From: Coleofasciculaceae cyanobacterium
Lineage (GTDB): Bacteria; Cyanobacteriota; Cyanobacteriia; Cyanobacteriales; Xenococcaceae
Length of the DNA stretch: 64,000 bases
NCBI GenBank assembly: GCA_036703275.1
Contig: DATNPK010000010.1
Location: 18,919 to 82,918 of the forward strand
Reading direction: 5' to 3'
Positions 44,314-54,070 of the stretch are shown here, piece by piece. The notes beneath the pieces were generated by a model. It was not told where the DNA came from and ran no database searches. It saw nothing but the letters and a program-made list of their open reading frames with translations. The translations under genes and the position numbers were made by a program. The stretch's first letter is position 1. Every line of letters starts with the position of its first letter.

Positions 44314-44694
44314 TCAATCATCGTAACGAATAATATCGTCATCTCCCAAGTACTCACCATTCTGTACTTCAATCATCACCAAGGGAATTACTCCTGGGTT
44401 TTCTACTCGATGCGCCGTGTTCATCGGGACATAAGTGGACTGATTTTGCATAACTAAAGTTTCTTTGCCATTACAAATTACTTTCGCAGTACCAGAGACT
44501 ACTATCCAATGTTCACTTCGATGATAGTGCATCTGGGTACTCATATGTTCCCCTGGTTTAATCTCAATCTTGTTAATACAGTATCTTTCACCATGATCTA
44601 AATTTTTCACTTTTCCATAGGGAGGATTGCGAATACTATCATTTTCAAGTGCAGCTAAACCAGTGTCATTATTGTGATCATTTTCTTGACTCAT
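44314..44694 (-). CDS. cupin, phosphomannose isomerase type II-like domain
   Basis: 126 residues. PPYGKVKNLDHGERYCINKIEIKPG, HYHRSEHWIVVSGTAKV and YVPMNTAHRVENPG carry the metal-binding His/Glu set of a cupin. This is the isomerase domain shared with the C-terminus of mannose-1-phosphate guanylyltransferase/isomerase, but it stands alone here without the transferase half. It may act as a mannose-6-phosphate isomerase or a sugar-binding cupin. Confidence 0.88.
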   Translation of the reverse strand: MSQENDHNNDTGLAALENDSIRNPPYGKVKNLDHGERYCINKIEIKPGEHMSTQMHYHRSEHWIVVSGTAKVICNGKETLVMQNQSTYVPMNTAHRVENPGVIPLVMIEVQNGEYLGDDDIIRYDD

Positions 44695-44757
44695 AAATCA
44701 ACTCCAGACTTTAATGTTTCTTTCTCCAGTTTAAATAAACATTACTTCATCAGCCAA

Positions 44758-45132
44758 TTAAAGTTTTTCAGCTTGATAAGTGTAAAAGTTTCCCAGTACT
44801 CCAATAGTTGCTAAATGATAGTTAGTCAAAGGAGGAGGCAAAACAAGATCTGCTTGATAGATACTAAATAGTAAAAAGTTTTGCCGCTTTGTCTGCTGTC
44901 TAAGGACTTGGGCTAAGTAAGGACTGGCCGTATTGACTAAGATATGACATTGACCTTCTAGCCATACTCCCATGTCTTCACTAACCTGAGTGCAGACTTT
45001 ATCTTTTAACTGTGTTTTGAGGGTAGCATCAGCATACTGTTGATATTTTTGTTCTCCTGGATTAGTCAAAAAAGCGATCGCACCTATTCCTATGGCTATA
45101 ATTCCACCAATACCAATATTTTTAACTGTCAT
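44758..45132 (-). CDS. DUF4359-type membrane-anchored protein
   Basis: 124 residues. One N-terminal membrane helix (IGGIIAIGIGAIAFLTNP) followed by YADATLKTQLKDKVC, a Cys pair and NFLLFSIYQADL ... TIGVLGNFYTYQ, which fits the cyanobacterial DUF4359 family as I recall it. The soluble part would lie outside the cytoplasm. Function unknown. It is divergent from tRNA-His. Confidence 0.75.
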   Translation of the reverse strand: MTVKNIGIGGIIAIGIGAIAFLTNPGEQKYQQYADATLKTQLKDKVCTQVSEDMGVWLEGQCHILVNTASPYLAQVLRQQTKRQNFLLFSIYQADLVLPPPLTNYHLATIGVLGNFYTYQAEKL

Positions 45133-45194
45133 GTAGTTTGAACGTATTTTTCTTGATTTTAAACTATGAGCTCAAAATGCTAGTCATATGGTGT

Positions 45195-45200
45195 TATAAT
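45195..45200 (+). promoter_or_regulatory. -10 box of tRNA-His
   Basis: A perfect TATAAT lies 18 bases before the mature tRNA. The -35 position has no good TTGACA match, so the promoter may rely on the -10 box. Confidence 0.5.
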
Positions 45201-45217
45201 AGCTAAGCGTTAAGCAT

Positions 45218-45291
45218 GGCGGGCGTAGCCAAGTGGTTAAGGCAGTGGTTTGTGGTACCACCATTCGTGGGTTCAATTCCCATCGTCCGCC
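45218..45291 (+). tRNA. tRNA-His (GTG anticodon)
   Basis: The acceptor stem GCGGGCG (45219-45225) pairs with CGTCCGC (45284-45290). The anticodon loop shows TTGTGGT with GTG, and the T-arm GTGGGTTCAATTCCCAT is canonical. The extra G at position -1 (45218) opposite C73 (45291) is the histidine-specific identity element. CCA is not encoded. Confidence 0.95.
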
Positions 45292-45297
45292 CTAGTT

Positions 45298-45328
45298 TTC
45301 AAAGCAGACTATGTTAATCTGCTTTGAA
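45298..45328 (+). terminator. hairpin after tRNA-His
   Basis: TTCAAAGCAGA (45298-45308) and TCTGCTTTGAA (45318-45328) form a perfect 11-bp stem directly after the tRNA. No T-run follows, so it may terminate weakly or guide 3' processing. Confidence 0.55.
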
Positions 45329-45856
45329 TATAAGCCAGTATTCAAAATTGCTTTGTTGCTCTGTATCAGTTGACTAGTTTATACAAGATGCAGCTACAAA
45401 TAGCAAACATTAATTAAATTAAACCAGAGCAGTAATAAATAATTAATAGTCTAGTTACTGTCAAAAATGCCTTAGGTTTATCCTTGGCTAACTTTGCTTT
45501 GGCATTTTATTAAATTGCTGAAGCGATTTTTACTCAATCTATTAGTCAAGTTTTTATCAAGATTTACTTGATGACTATTTAAACATATTTGAACATATTT
45601 AAACTTGGCAGATAGCTAATTTTGAGAAATTACTCAATTACATTTTGTCAGCGATCGCTTAAATTAATGATTTATTTTTAAAAAAAATATGAGTAATTAG
45701 TAGCCATTAATTATTTAAGACGTATTCATATATACCATAACTTTTTTTAAATTTAAACGATGTTAGTTTAATAGCTTTTTTGGGAATGATAGTGTTATTC
45801 CAAATCAAATTATTTAATTTATTTTGGTTTTTGTTGATTAAAGCAGCGATGAGTCA
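45329..45856 (+). other. long leader of the chemotaxis operon
   Basis: About 530 very AT-rich bases without a gene. Around 45578-45605 there is TATTTAAACATATTTGAACATATTTAAAC, a tandem of an AACATATTT word; a similar TATTTAAACATATTTAAAC occurs at 57894-57912. It may contain the operon promoter. Confidence 0.4.
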
Positions 45857-47044
45857 ATGTCTTCCAAAACATATCAATCGAATCAGCTGATTTTTATTCT
45901 TGATTCTTTATTCAAAAAGAAAAGCAGCGGGATTTTAAGCTTAAAAACTCAAGTCGATTCTTGGCAGCACCAGCGTTCGTGCATATTAATTCTGCGTCAT
46001 GGAGCTTTAGTTTATGGTGGAACTCAGATTCCTACTAGCCAGGAATGTTGTCGCATGATTGGAGAAGCATTAAAACCAAATTTAATCAGAGCTGCTTTAT
46101 CGGTAGCTAATGAAAAAATTACTAATTCTGAATCCTTTGTAGAGCTTTTAGAATCGTTGATCAGAATAAGAGCATTTACTTGGCACGAAGTAGAAGCCTT
46201 AATGAATACTAAAGTTCTCTTAATTTTAGAAAAATTTATTTATCATCCAGGAGAAGCACAGTGGGAAACAAATAATAGTTTCGATCTTAGTTATGGCAAA
46301 GATGGCCATAGTTTAGATTGGTCTGACATTCAACGAGAATTAAAGCAGCGTCAGCATAAATGGCTAAGTTTTGCTCCTAATATACCCAGCATGGATGCCA
46401 TTCCAGTTGTCACTACTCAACAACTTAAACAGATTAATAACCCACAGGTGCAAGATCACTTTGAAAATTCAGTCGATGGTAAACAAACTTTAGTCGATAT
46501 TGCCGAAAAAATGAGGAAAGACCCTTTAAATGTGGCTAAAAGCTATTTTAATTGGGTAAATAATGGCTGGGTAAGTTTTGTCCAAAATCCTCTAAACCCC
46601 CAAGCCAGAGTTGAATCAACAGAAATTGCCTCCCCAGCTTTAACTCCGATAAATTCGGCTCAACCTCAAGATAATTCGAACTTGCCCGTAATTTTATCGG
46701 TAGATGACAGTCCGATTATTCAAACCACGATCAAACGTGCTTTACAAGAACACTACAACGTGTTGTTAGCAGACAAGGCAACTGAAGCTCTCAAAATCTT
46801 GAATCAGAACCCTGTTCAGCTGCTATTACTGGATTTAACCATGCCTGATGTGGATGGCTTAGAGTTTTGCAAGACAATTCGCAAAATTCCTAAGTTTCAA
46901 GACTTACCCATCATTATGGTAACGGCGCGCGATGGCTTAGTTAACAAGATGAAAGGGCATATCGCTGGCACAAGCAGATATCTTACCAAACCGTTTAAGC
47001 CAGAGGAGCTAAGAGAGATTGTTCGTCAATACATCAACAAATAG
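45857..47044 (+). CDS. PatA-like response regulator (DUF4388-type N-terminus + receiver)
   Basis: 395 residues. The N-terminal part (1-250; IFILDSLFKKKSSGILSL and GALVYGG) has the PatA/DUF4388 pattern found in cyanobacterial pilus and phototaxis regulators. The C-terminal receiver (about 272-395) has SVDDSPIIQ, phospho-Asp in LLLLDLTMPDVDG and Lys in YLTKPF. First gene of the operon, with the CheW gene 32 bases downstream. By analogy with PixG/PilG-type proteins it may control motor or gene output; that is inference. Confidence 0.88.
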   Translation: MSSKTYQSNQLIFILDSLFKKKSSGILSLKTQVDSWQHQRSCILILRHGALVYGGTQIPTSQECCRMIGEALKPNLIRAALSVANEKITNSESFVELLESLIRIRAFTWHEVEALMNTKVLLILEKFIYHPGEAQWETNNSFDLSYGKDGHSLDWSDIQRELKQRQHKWLSFAPNIPSMDAIPVVTTQQLKQINNPQVQDHFENSVDGKQTLVDIAEKMRKDPLNVAKSYFNWVNNGWVSFVQNPLNPQARVESTEIASPALTPINSAQPQDNSNLPVILSVDDSPIIQTTIKRALQEHYNVLLADKATEALKILNQNPVQLLLLDLTMPDVDGLEFCKTIRKIPKFQDLPIIMVTARDGLVNKMKGHIAGTSRYLTKPFKPEELREIVRQYINK

Positions 47045-47076
47045 CCGACAGCTAAATAAAATTAAGGAAATAGATT

Positions 47077-48126
47077 ATGGGCATTAGACCCTATTTAATT
47101 TTTAACTTACACCATACTAAATATGCGATCGCAGCCAAATCGGTTACAGAAATCTTTTTATTACCAGAATTAACTCCTGTGGCCGAAGCACCACCAGATA
47201 TTGTTGGGTTACTCAACCTGCATTCTGCGTTTGTACCAGTAATGCATCTAAATCTGCGCTTTGGTCATAAATTTGAGCAGTGTAACTTGACTGATAGCGT
47301 GATTGTCGTCGAGTCTAACCAATTGCAGGTAGGGGTAATCGTTCATCAGGTTGAGACAGTTAATGATATTGACGATCGATATATTCAAGCTGATTTATCC
47401 TATGGACGAGAACGAAATGTTAACCAGGCTTTTGTTCAGGGTGTTATTGAGCTTGATGAGGAAATGATTATTTTGCTCAATATCGACAATCTAGTGCGTC
47501 ATCCTGATACTTTGGCAGCTTTAATCGATCCTGACAATTCTCAACCAGAAACAGAAATAAAATCAATAGCAAGCAGTTTTTACGCTACCTATTTTCCGAC
47601 AGCTTCTCCTAACACTAGGAAAATTTTGCATCAACGTGCTGCCAACCTTAAGCAAGCCACAGACGATACTGAATCAACCGAATTAATACCTGTTGCCATA
47701 GTTAGTCTTAATGGTGATTATTTTGGCTTAGATTTAGATATCGTGCGGGAATTTACCAAAATTGAACGAGTTACAACTATTCCTTGCTGTCCCGACCATA
47801 TTATCGGCAATACAAACTTAAAGGGAGAAATTTTGACTTTAGTAGATATTCGCCAGCCTTTAAATTTAGCCACACCTGGCAATAATCAACCTACCAAAGC
47901 AGTAGTCATTGAAGTAGATGACATAGTTGCAGGTATTGTGGTGGATGAAGTGTTTGATGTAGTCGATTTTCGTCCCGAAGAAGTTAAGTCTGTTCCTGTA
48001 GCGATCAATACTAATATCGCAGCCTATCTCAAGGGCATGGCAGATTATCAAGACCAACCGCTAAACCTGCTCGATTTATCCAAGCTTATGACTCAAGGAG
48101 CAATGACGGTGGAGTTGATGGCGTAA
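47077..48126 (+). CDS. CheW-like adaptor with two CheW domains
   Basis: 349 residues with two CheW folds: residues 5-140 (YLIFNLHHTKYAIAAKSVTEI, IVGLLNLHSAFVPVMHLN) and about 200-340 (VAIVSLNGDYFGLDLDIVREF, IIGNTNLKGEILTLVDIR). A linker of about 55 residues joins them. CheW couples receptors to CheA kinase at the membrane. Tandem CheW proteins can bridge two receptors or kinases in one array. It lies between the PatA-like gene and two MCP genes in one operon. Confidence 0.9.
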   Translation: MGIRPYLIFNLHHTKYAIAAKSVTEIFLLPELTPVAEAPPDIVGLLNLHSAFVPVMHLNLRFGHKFEQCNLTDSVIVVESNQLQVGVIVHQVETVNDIDDRYIQADLSYGRERNVNQAFVQGVIELDEEMIILLNIDNLVRHPDTLAALIDPDNSQPETEIKSIASSFYATYFPTASPNTRKILHQRAANLKQATDDTESTELIPVAIVSLNGDYFGLDLDIVREFTKIERVTTIPCCPDHIIGNTNLKGEILTLVDIRQPLNLATPGNNQPTKAVVIEVDDIVAGIVVDEVFDVVDFRPEEVKSVPVAINTNIAAYLKGMADYQDQPLNLLDLSKLMTQGAMTVELMA

Positions 48127-48170
48127 ACAAATATTTTTATTAATAAAATTACAAGTAACAAATAACAAAT

Positions 48171-49529
48171 ATGAAAATTAGAACTCAGCTAAGCTTAACT
48201 GCTTTGGGTATTGCTGTTCTGGCAATAGCGAACGTAGGTGTAATTTTCCTTAAATCCTCTGAAGACGATTCTAAAGTTATTAACCAGTCTGGTGTAGTTC
48301 GGGGAGCAACCCAAAGATCGATTAAGCTAGAACTATCTAATAGTTCCAACGATGAACTAATCGCCAAGCTGGACAATCTAATTGATGGCTTAATTAATGG
48401 AAGCAAAGAGTTAGGGCTGCCTCAAGCTACAGACCCAGCCTATATTGCTAGAATGCAGGAGGCGAAAGCTCAATGGGTATTATCTAAAGAGTTAATTGGG
48501 CAGGTGAGAGCTAGACCCACAGAAGCCAACCGTAGCGATCTTTTAAGAGAAAGTGAAAAGCTATTTGAACTAACCAACGCAGCAGTAAACGCAGCAGAAG
48601 CATATTCAACAGCCAACGTTAGACAGTTAATAAGGATTGAGTTATTTGTAGCGTTGCTCAACTTTGTTATTGTTGGTGCAATTATTGCTGGTTCACGCCG
48701 AATTACTACCACTCTAGACAATTTTAGCAGTAATATTGCTCGCTCCTCGGATGAGATTGCTTCTAAGGTAGAACGCCAAGAGATAGTAGCCAACGAACAG
48801 GCAGGTTCGGTTAGCCAGGCGACTTCTACGGTGGATCAATTGGGAGAAGCCTCTCGACGTTCGGCGTTTCAGGCAGAAGCCTCAGCCACTGGTGCAAGTC
48901 AGGTATTAGCTCTAGCTGAAGCAGGATCGCAAACTGTAGGACAAACAATGGCAGGGATGGAAAACCTCCAAAAAACAGTTCGAGCGATCGCCGAACAAAT
49001 TATGAACCTAAGTGAGCAAACAGGTCAGATCGCCAGCGTATCTGAGCTGGTAGGGAACTTGGCAAACCAAACAAATATGTTGGCACTTAACGCTGCGGTG
49101 GAAGCTGCCCACGCAGGAGAGCAAGGTAAAGGTTTTAGGGTGGTAGCCAGCGAAATTCGTAAATTAGCCGATGAAAGCCGAAGATCCGCCGATAAAATCA
49201 ATAATTTGGTAGCAGACGTACAGTCAGCGATCGGCAGCGCGGTAATAGTAACTGATGAAGGTAAGAAAACCGCAGAATCCAGTATTAAACTAGCGCAGGA
49301 AACAGCGCGATCGCTAATTGGGGTAAAAGATGCAGTTAACAGCGTATTCTCCAATACCTCACAAATCTCTGATGCAGCAAAAATACAGGCGGTAGGCATT
49401 CAAGAAATTCTGGCAACGGTTAATGCACTTAACCTGGGAGCGATGGATACGGCAGCGGACATGGGAGATGTAAAAGCTTCTACAGTGCAGTTAAAACAAT
49501 CTGCTAATGAGTTAAGAACGATTGTTTAA
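48171..49529 (+). CDS. methyl-accepting chemotaxis protein 1 (PilJ-like sensor)
   Basis: 452 residues. N-terminal helix (LTALGIAVLAIANVGVIFL), a periplasmic part (residues 30-155) containing NQSGVVRGATQRSIKLEL, a second helix (IELFVALLNFVIVGAIIAG), then the MCP signalling helices with hairpin tip NQTNMLALNAAVEAAHAGEQGKGF. No clear HAMP domain follows the second helix. NQSGxVRGxxQR is typical of PilJ-type nitrate/nitrite-like sensor domains. It is the first of two MCPs sharing very similar signalling halves. Confidence 0.92.
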   Translation: MKIRTQLSLTALGIAVLAIANVGVIFLKSSEDDSKVINQSGVVRGATQRSIKLELSNSSNDELIAKLDNLIDGLINGSKELGLPQATDPAYIARMQEAKAQWVLSKELIGQVRARPTEANRSDLLRESEKLFELTNAAVNAAEAYSTANVRQLIRIELFVALLNFVIVGAIIAGSRRITTTLDNFSSNIARSSDEIASKVERQEIVANEQAGSVSQATSTVDQLGEASRRSAFQAEASATGASQVLALAEAGSQTVGQTMAGMENLQKTVRAIAEQIMNLSEQTGQIASVSELVGNLANQTNMLALNAAVEAAHAGEQGKGFRVVASEIRKLADESRRSADKINNLVADVQSAIGSAVIVTDEGKKTAESSIKLAQETARSLIGVKDAVNSVFSNTSQISDAAKIQAVGIQEILATVNALNLGAMDTAADMGDVKASTVQLKQSANELRTIV

Positions 49530-49560
49530 TCATTATTCTTTAAAATAATTGGAGTAGCAT

Positions 49561-51039
49561 ATGTCCCAGTCAGTTGAACAAAATCCAGGTATTCCTCGCA
49601 AATCTAAACGGTTTGCATATCTCAGGATTCTTCTAGTTCCCATCGTTCTTACCTTTACCTTATGTGGGGGAATGGTCTGGTATATTTTAAATTTATATGA
49701 TGCGATCGAGCAAGTAAGCAGTCGCGATCTGAAAATTCTCAAACTAAGCGATCAAATTACTTATTTTGATGAAGTTCTAACCTCTAGTGCGCGTTTGGCT
49801 GCTACCAGTGGTAGCGAGAGATGGGAAAAACGCTATATGGATACTGTTCCCCAATTAGATGATGCGATCGCCCAAACTGAATCCCTCGTACCCCAAGCCT
49901 TTGAAAGTGATGCGATCGCCCAGACCGATGCAGCGAACGATAAGCTGATTGCCATGGAGACTCAAGCCTTTGCCTTAATCGACCAAGGCAAGCTGACTCA
50001 AGCAACGGCTTTGCTTTTGAGTCCAGAATACGAAGCCCAAAAGGCAATTTATGCAGCAGGATTAGTCGAAACTACCAAAGCTCTGGAAGACTTTGTAGAG
50101 AATAACATTCAGGAAAAAGCCAGTTTAACCTTTTCCGCATTGACCACCATCGCGATCGGTTCGGGCATTTTGTTATTTACTTGGATCTTGGTATTACGCA
50201 GAATGAAACAATATATTCAGGCAATTAATGACCTGGAAAAACTGATTTCTCAAACCTCAGCAGAGATGGCTGCTACGGTCGAAACTCAGGAACAGGTTAT
50301 TTTACAACAGGCAAATTCGGTTAATCAGACTACAGCAACCGTAGACCAACTGGGGTCTACCTCCAGACAATCGGCAAAACAAGCCGAAGACTCGGCTGCT
50401 GGTGCTAATCAAGCTTTGTCTCTAGCAGAAAACGGTTCGCAGACGATTGAAAAAACCTTGAAGGGTATGGAAAATCTCAAAATTAGGGTCAGAGAGATTG
50501 CCGAACAGATTATGAACCTGAGCGAACAGACAGGTCAAATCTCAGCTATATCTGAGGTGGTAGAGGGGGTAGCAACCCAAACCAATATGCTAGCTCTCAA
50601 GGCTTCAGTCGAGGCAGCCCGCGTAGGGGAAGAAGGCAAAGGTTTTGGCGTAGTAGCAGATGAAATTCGCCGATTAGCAGATGAAAGTCGTAGATCGGCA
50701 AACACGATTAACAGTTTGGTGGCAGATATTCAAGCAGCGATGAGCAGTGCGGTAATGGTAACAGACGAAGGTAAGAAGACTGCTGAATCTAGTATCGAAC
50801 TGGCAACAGATACGGCGCAGACGTTCATTGGTGTAAAAAATGCGATCGATAGTGTATTTAATAACAGTCAAGAAATTTTCCAAAATACCAAACAACAGGC
50901 GATCGATATTCAAGAGATCCTCTCAGCGATTAACGCTATCAACCTTGATGCTCAAGATAGCGCAGCAGGTGTCGATCGAGTGAAAATTTCTGCCAACCAA
51001 CTTCGAGAGTTTGCTGAAAAACTAAAAGCGATTACCTAA
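49561..51039 (+). CDS. methyl-accepting chemotaxis protein 2
   Basis: 492 residues. Two membrane helices (about 20-42 and 196-216) frame a roughly 150-residue periplasmic domain with a helical-bundle composition. The signalling half is close to that of MCP1, but the tip reads TQTNMLALKASVEAARVGEEGKGF, with Lys in place of the usual Asn in LALNA. The sensor parts differ, so the two receptors probably detect different signals through one CheA. Starts 31 bases after MCP1. Confidence 0.92.
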   Translation: MSQSVEQNPGIPRKSKRFAYLRILLVPIVLTFTLCGGMVWYILNLYDAIEQVSSRDLKILKLSDQITYFDEVLTSSARLAATSGSERWEKRYMDTVPQLDDAIAQTESLVPQAFESDAIAQTDAANDKLIAMETQAFALIDQGKLTQATALLLSPEYEAQKAIYAAGLVETTKALEDFVENNIQEKASLTFSALTTIAIGSGILLFTWILVLRRMKQYIQAINDLEKLISQTSAEMAATVETQEQVILQQANSVNQTTATVDQLGSTSRQSAKQAEDSAAGANQALSLAENGSQTIEKTLKGMENLKIRVREIAEQIMNLSEQTGQISAISEVVEGVATQTNMLALKASVEAARVGEEGKGFGVVADEIRRLADESRRSANTINSLVADIQAAMSSAVMVTDEGKKTAESSIELATDTAQTFIGVKNAIDSVFNNSQEIFQNTKQQAIDIQEILSAINAINLDAQDSAAGVDRVKISANQLREFAEKLKAIT

Positions 51040-51087
51040 TCGGGGGTTAATTTTATCGGGGGTTAGTATTTTTACTATCAAAAACTA

Positions 51088-53442
51088 ATGATGATTGAAG
51101 ACGAAGAACTAAGAGAGCTTTATAAAACTTCTAGTAGCGAACATCTTGCTAAGCTAGAATCCGATTTAATAATCCTGGAGAAAAATCCCCAAGACACAGT
51201 AGCCATTGAAGAATTTTTGCGAGAGGCACATACCCTAAAAGGGGACTCTCGAATGCTGGGGTTGAATGATATTGAAATGCTGGTACATCATTTAGAAGAT
51301 TGTGTTGAGGGAATCAAGGCAGGAAAAGGGAAAATAACTCCCGAATTATGCGATCGCCTGTACCAAGGCATAGATGCAATCAATCAACTTTCGCATCAGG
51401 CAACTACTGGAGAAGCAGTAGAAGTCAATACTTTTGAAGTGTTGGCATCATTAATGGGTGTATCAGATGTCTCTCAATCTACTGGTAATTCTGAAGCGGA
51501 TTTATTTGAAGATTCTGATTTTCAAGCATCTTTATTTGATGATTTTGATGACAATAATAGTATCGATCTGTTTAACGAAGCGGATGCAGAAAAAATATTA
51601 GCAGCTAAATTAGAATCAGTATCCGCTCCCTCCGTAACCCAAAATTCTCAGCCAGCAGTAGCTGCACCTGTAAAAGATTATTCCATTGACACTATTCGAG
51701 TTGAACCGCAAAAGCTCGATACCTTAATGACTCATGCTAATGAGTTAACCGTAACCAAGCTAAGTATTTCCCGCCAGATGACACAAATCAATCAAATGGT
51801 GGATTTATGGGAACAGTGGCATAAAGACAATTCTCAAAAACGTTCGGTGTTTGACCAGATTGAAAATAGTTTACCCCCAGAGAAACTCCAGCCCTTAAAG
51901 TATTTCTTTAACACTGCCCAGCAGCGTTTAGAGTCTTTCGGTAGCTTAGTCAATTATTTAAAGATTAGGGCTAACCAGGATGTCAATAGTTTAAACCTGA
52001 TCGCCGATCGCTTGGAGTCTGGCATTCAAGAATTACGGCAGTTACCTCTGTCTAATGTTTTTAATCTGTTTCCTCGTATGGTGCGAGATCTGGCTAAACA
52101 ACAGGGTAAAGAAATTAATTTGGTAATTGAAGGCGGAGATACTCAAGCTGATAAAAAGATTTTAGAAGAAATTAAAGACCCCCTGCTGCATTTGATTCGT
52201 AATGCGATCGATCATGGCATCGAAATTCCAGAAGAACGCATTAGACGAGGTAAATCCTCAACGGCAACTCTCGTGCTTCGGGGTTATCAAACTGGTAACA
52301 GCATCGGGGTTGAAATCCGCGATGACGGCAGAGGTTTGAATCTTGACGGTATCAAAAATACCGCCATCAGGCGACAGGTTCGCACAGAAGCCGAACTAGC
52401 TAATATGAGTCAGGAGGAAATTCAATCTCTAATCTTTGCTTCTGGCTTTTCTACTCGTACCGAAATTACTGAGCTTTCAGGCAGAGGAGTAGGTTTAGAT
52501 GTGGTTCGAGCTAATGTAGAACGATTGAAAGGCTCAATTCAGGTGAGTTCTACCCCTGGAAATGGCTGTAAATTTCAAATTCGTTTGGGCAGTAGCCTCG
52601 CTACTACGCGGGTATTAATTGTCGAAGAAGCAAAAAACCTTTACGCCATACCAGTAGAGTATATCGCTAATATGCTAGCGATCGCCGTAGATGATATTTA
52701 TACCATCGATGGTAGTGAAGTAATCGATTATGAAGATCGACCAATTTCTCTTGCTAAGTTGGGAACTTTATTAAAATTATCCACTACTAATCAGGTTCAA
52801 ACAGCTAGTAAAGCTAACAAATTATTTTGCCTAGTTTTATATCTAGGCAAAGAATATTTCTGCTTAATTGTTGATGCCTTTGTAGATCGACAAGATATCG
52901 CCTTTAAACCTCAAAGTAAATTACTCAAGCGTATTCCTAATATTGCAGGAGCGACTATTTTAGGGAATGGGGAAGTATGCATGATTCTCAATCCTAACGA
53001 TCTACTTCATTCTCTCAAAAACGGCACTTGGCACAATATTTCCGCTTCGGTGGAACCCGCCTCAGCCAAAAATAAACTACTGCTAGTAGAAGACTCCATT
53101 ATTATCCGTACTCAGATGCAGCGTCTGCTCAAGAATGCTGGCTATGATGTCACTGTCGCTGTAAATGGTTTGGATGGGTTAGAGAAAATTCAGACAGAAG
53201 AATTCAGTATTGTGCTGTCTGACATAGAAATGCCTCAGATGAATGGTTTAGAAATGATCGCCAATATTCGTCAAAACAGTAAATATAATCAACTGCCTAT
53301 TGTGCTAATTACTACTTTGGCTTCACCAGAGGATAAACGACGAGGTATCGAAGCAGGAGCAAATGCCTATTTGACCAAGGGTGATTTCGATCAACAAATT
53401 TTATTTCAAACTCTCGAGCAATTAGTTAACCACAATAATTAA
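51088..53442 (+). CDS. cheA: hybrid CheA histidine kinase with C-terminal receiver
   Basis: 784 residues. Hpt domain at 1-110 with phospho-His48 in REAHTLKGDSRML; an acidic Asp-rich linker; dimerisation helices; HATPase with the N box LIRNAIDHGIEIPEERI and G boxes DDGRGLN and SGRGVGLDVV; a CheW-like domain (about 500-640); and a receiver at 660-784 with phospho-Asp in IVLSDIEMPQMNG. This is the PixL/PilL layout of cyanobacterial pilus-linked chemotaxis. It autophosphorylates under receptor control and can pass phosphate to its own receiver and the stand-alone receivers downstream. Confidence 0.95.
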   Translation: MMIEDEELRELYKTSSSEHLAKLESDLIILEKNPQDTVAIEEFLREAHTLKGDSRMLGLNDIEMLVHHLEDCVEGIKAGKGKITPELCDRLYQGIDAINQLSHQATTGEAVEVNTFEVLASLMGVSDVSQSTGNSEADLFEDSDFQASLFDDFDDNNSIDLFNEADAEKILAAKLESVSAPSVTQNSQPAVAAPVKDYSIDTIRVEPQKLDTLMTHANELTVTKLSISRQMTQINQMVDLWEQWHKDNSQKRSVFDQIENSLPPEKLQPLKYFFNTAQQRLESFGSLVNYLKIRANQDVNSLNLIADRLESGIQELRQLPLSNVFNLFPRMVRDLAKQQGKEINLVIEGGDTQADKKILEEIKDPLLHLIRNAIDHGIEIPEERIRRGKSSTATLVLRGYQTGNSIGVEIRDDGRGLNLDGIKNTAIRRQVRTEAELANMSQEEIQSLIFASGFSTRTEITELSGRGVGLDVVRANVERLKGSIQVSSTPGNGCKFQIRLGSSLATTRVLIVEEAKNLYAIPVEYIANMLAIAVDDIYTIDGSEVIDYEDRPISLAKLGTLLKLSTTNQVQTASKANKLFCLVLYLGKEYFCLIVDAFVDRQDIAFKPQSKLLKRIPNIAGATILGNGEVCMILNPNDLLHSLKNGTWHNISASVEPASAKNKLLLVEDSIIIRTQMQRLLKNAGYDVTVAVNGLDGLEKIQTEEFSIVLSDIEMPQMNGLEMIANIRQNSKYNQLPIVLITTLASPEDKRRGIEAGANAYLTKGDFDQQILFQTLEQLVNHNN

Positions 53443-53449
53443 ATTTACC

Positions 53450-53878
53450 ATGAACAAGATCAAAGTTGTCTTAGTTGAAGACTCTCCCGTAGCCATTAAT
53501 ATCTATGAGAAGATGCTCAACTCTTCCCCTCACATTGAGGTGGTTGGCAAAGCCTGCAACGGCAAAGAGGGATTTGATTTGGTTTCTAAGCTGAAACCCG
53601 ATGTAATTTGTGCTGACTTAGAAATGCCTGTAATGAACGGTTTTGAACTTACCAAACAAGTCATGGCATATCATCCTACGCCGATTTTAATCATAAGTAA
53701 TAGCGTGCAAAAAGATGATATAGACAATATTTATGAAGTGATGAAAGCTGGGGCAGTGGATATCATGCCCAAACCTCGAACCGCTTCGGGCGGTAATACC
53801 GAATCTACCCAGAAGGAACTGATCGTAAAGATTAGGGTTTTAGCTAATAAAAAAGTTACGCATATTCCCCTAAATTAG
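53450..53878 (+). CDS. stand-alone CheB-type receiver 1 (no methylesterase domain)
   Basis: 142 residues. VVLVEDSPVAINIYEKML, phospho-Asp in VICADLEMPVMNG, Ser in IISNSVQK and Lys in DIMPKPR match the receiver of CheB proteins, including the VDxxPKP ending. The methylesterase domain that normally follows is absent: the protein ends about 30 residues later. It starts 7 bases after cheA. It may be a phosphate sink or the output regulator. Confidence 0.85.
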   Translation: MNKIKVVLVEDSPVAINIYEKMLNSSPHIEVVGKACNGKEGFDLVSKLKPDVICADLEMPVMNGFELTKQVMAYHPTPILIISNSVQKDDIDNIYEVMKAGAVDIMPKPRTASGGNTESTQKELIVKIRVLANKKVTHIPLN

Positions 53879-54070
53879 TACTTAATTTCAGCTTTAAGCT
53901 ATCTAATGTTTAATTTGAAATTCATAATAATTTTTCGACATCAAAACCACGCTATCTCTTTTGGCTATGTGTGCTTAAGAGTACTGGCAGGCGGAAAACC
54001 TTTGGTAAACAACTGACCCATTTTTTTTACGTCCTAATATCAAAATACTAGTTAATTAGAATCAAATATC
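53879..54070 (+). other. gap between the two CheB-type receivers
   Basis: 192 AT-rich bases with no visible gene or methylesterase remnant. A T-run TTTTTTT at about 54021-54028 is not preceded by a good stem. Confidence 0.3.

Noticed and set aside
53450..53878. A frameshift that removed a CheB methylesterase domain
   Set aside because: The 192-base gap that follows contains no methylesterase-like coding remnant in any frame I could read, and the second copy has the same length.
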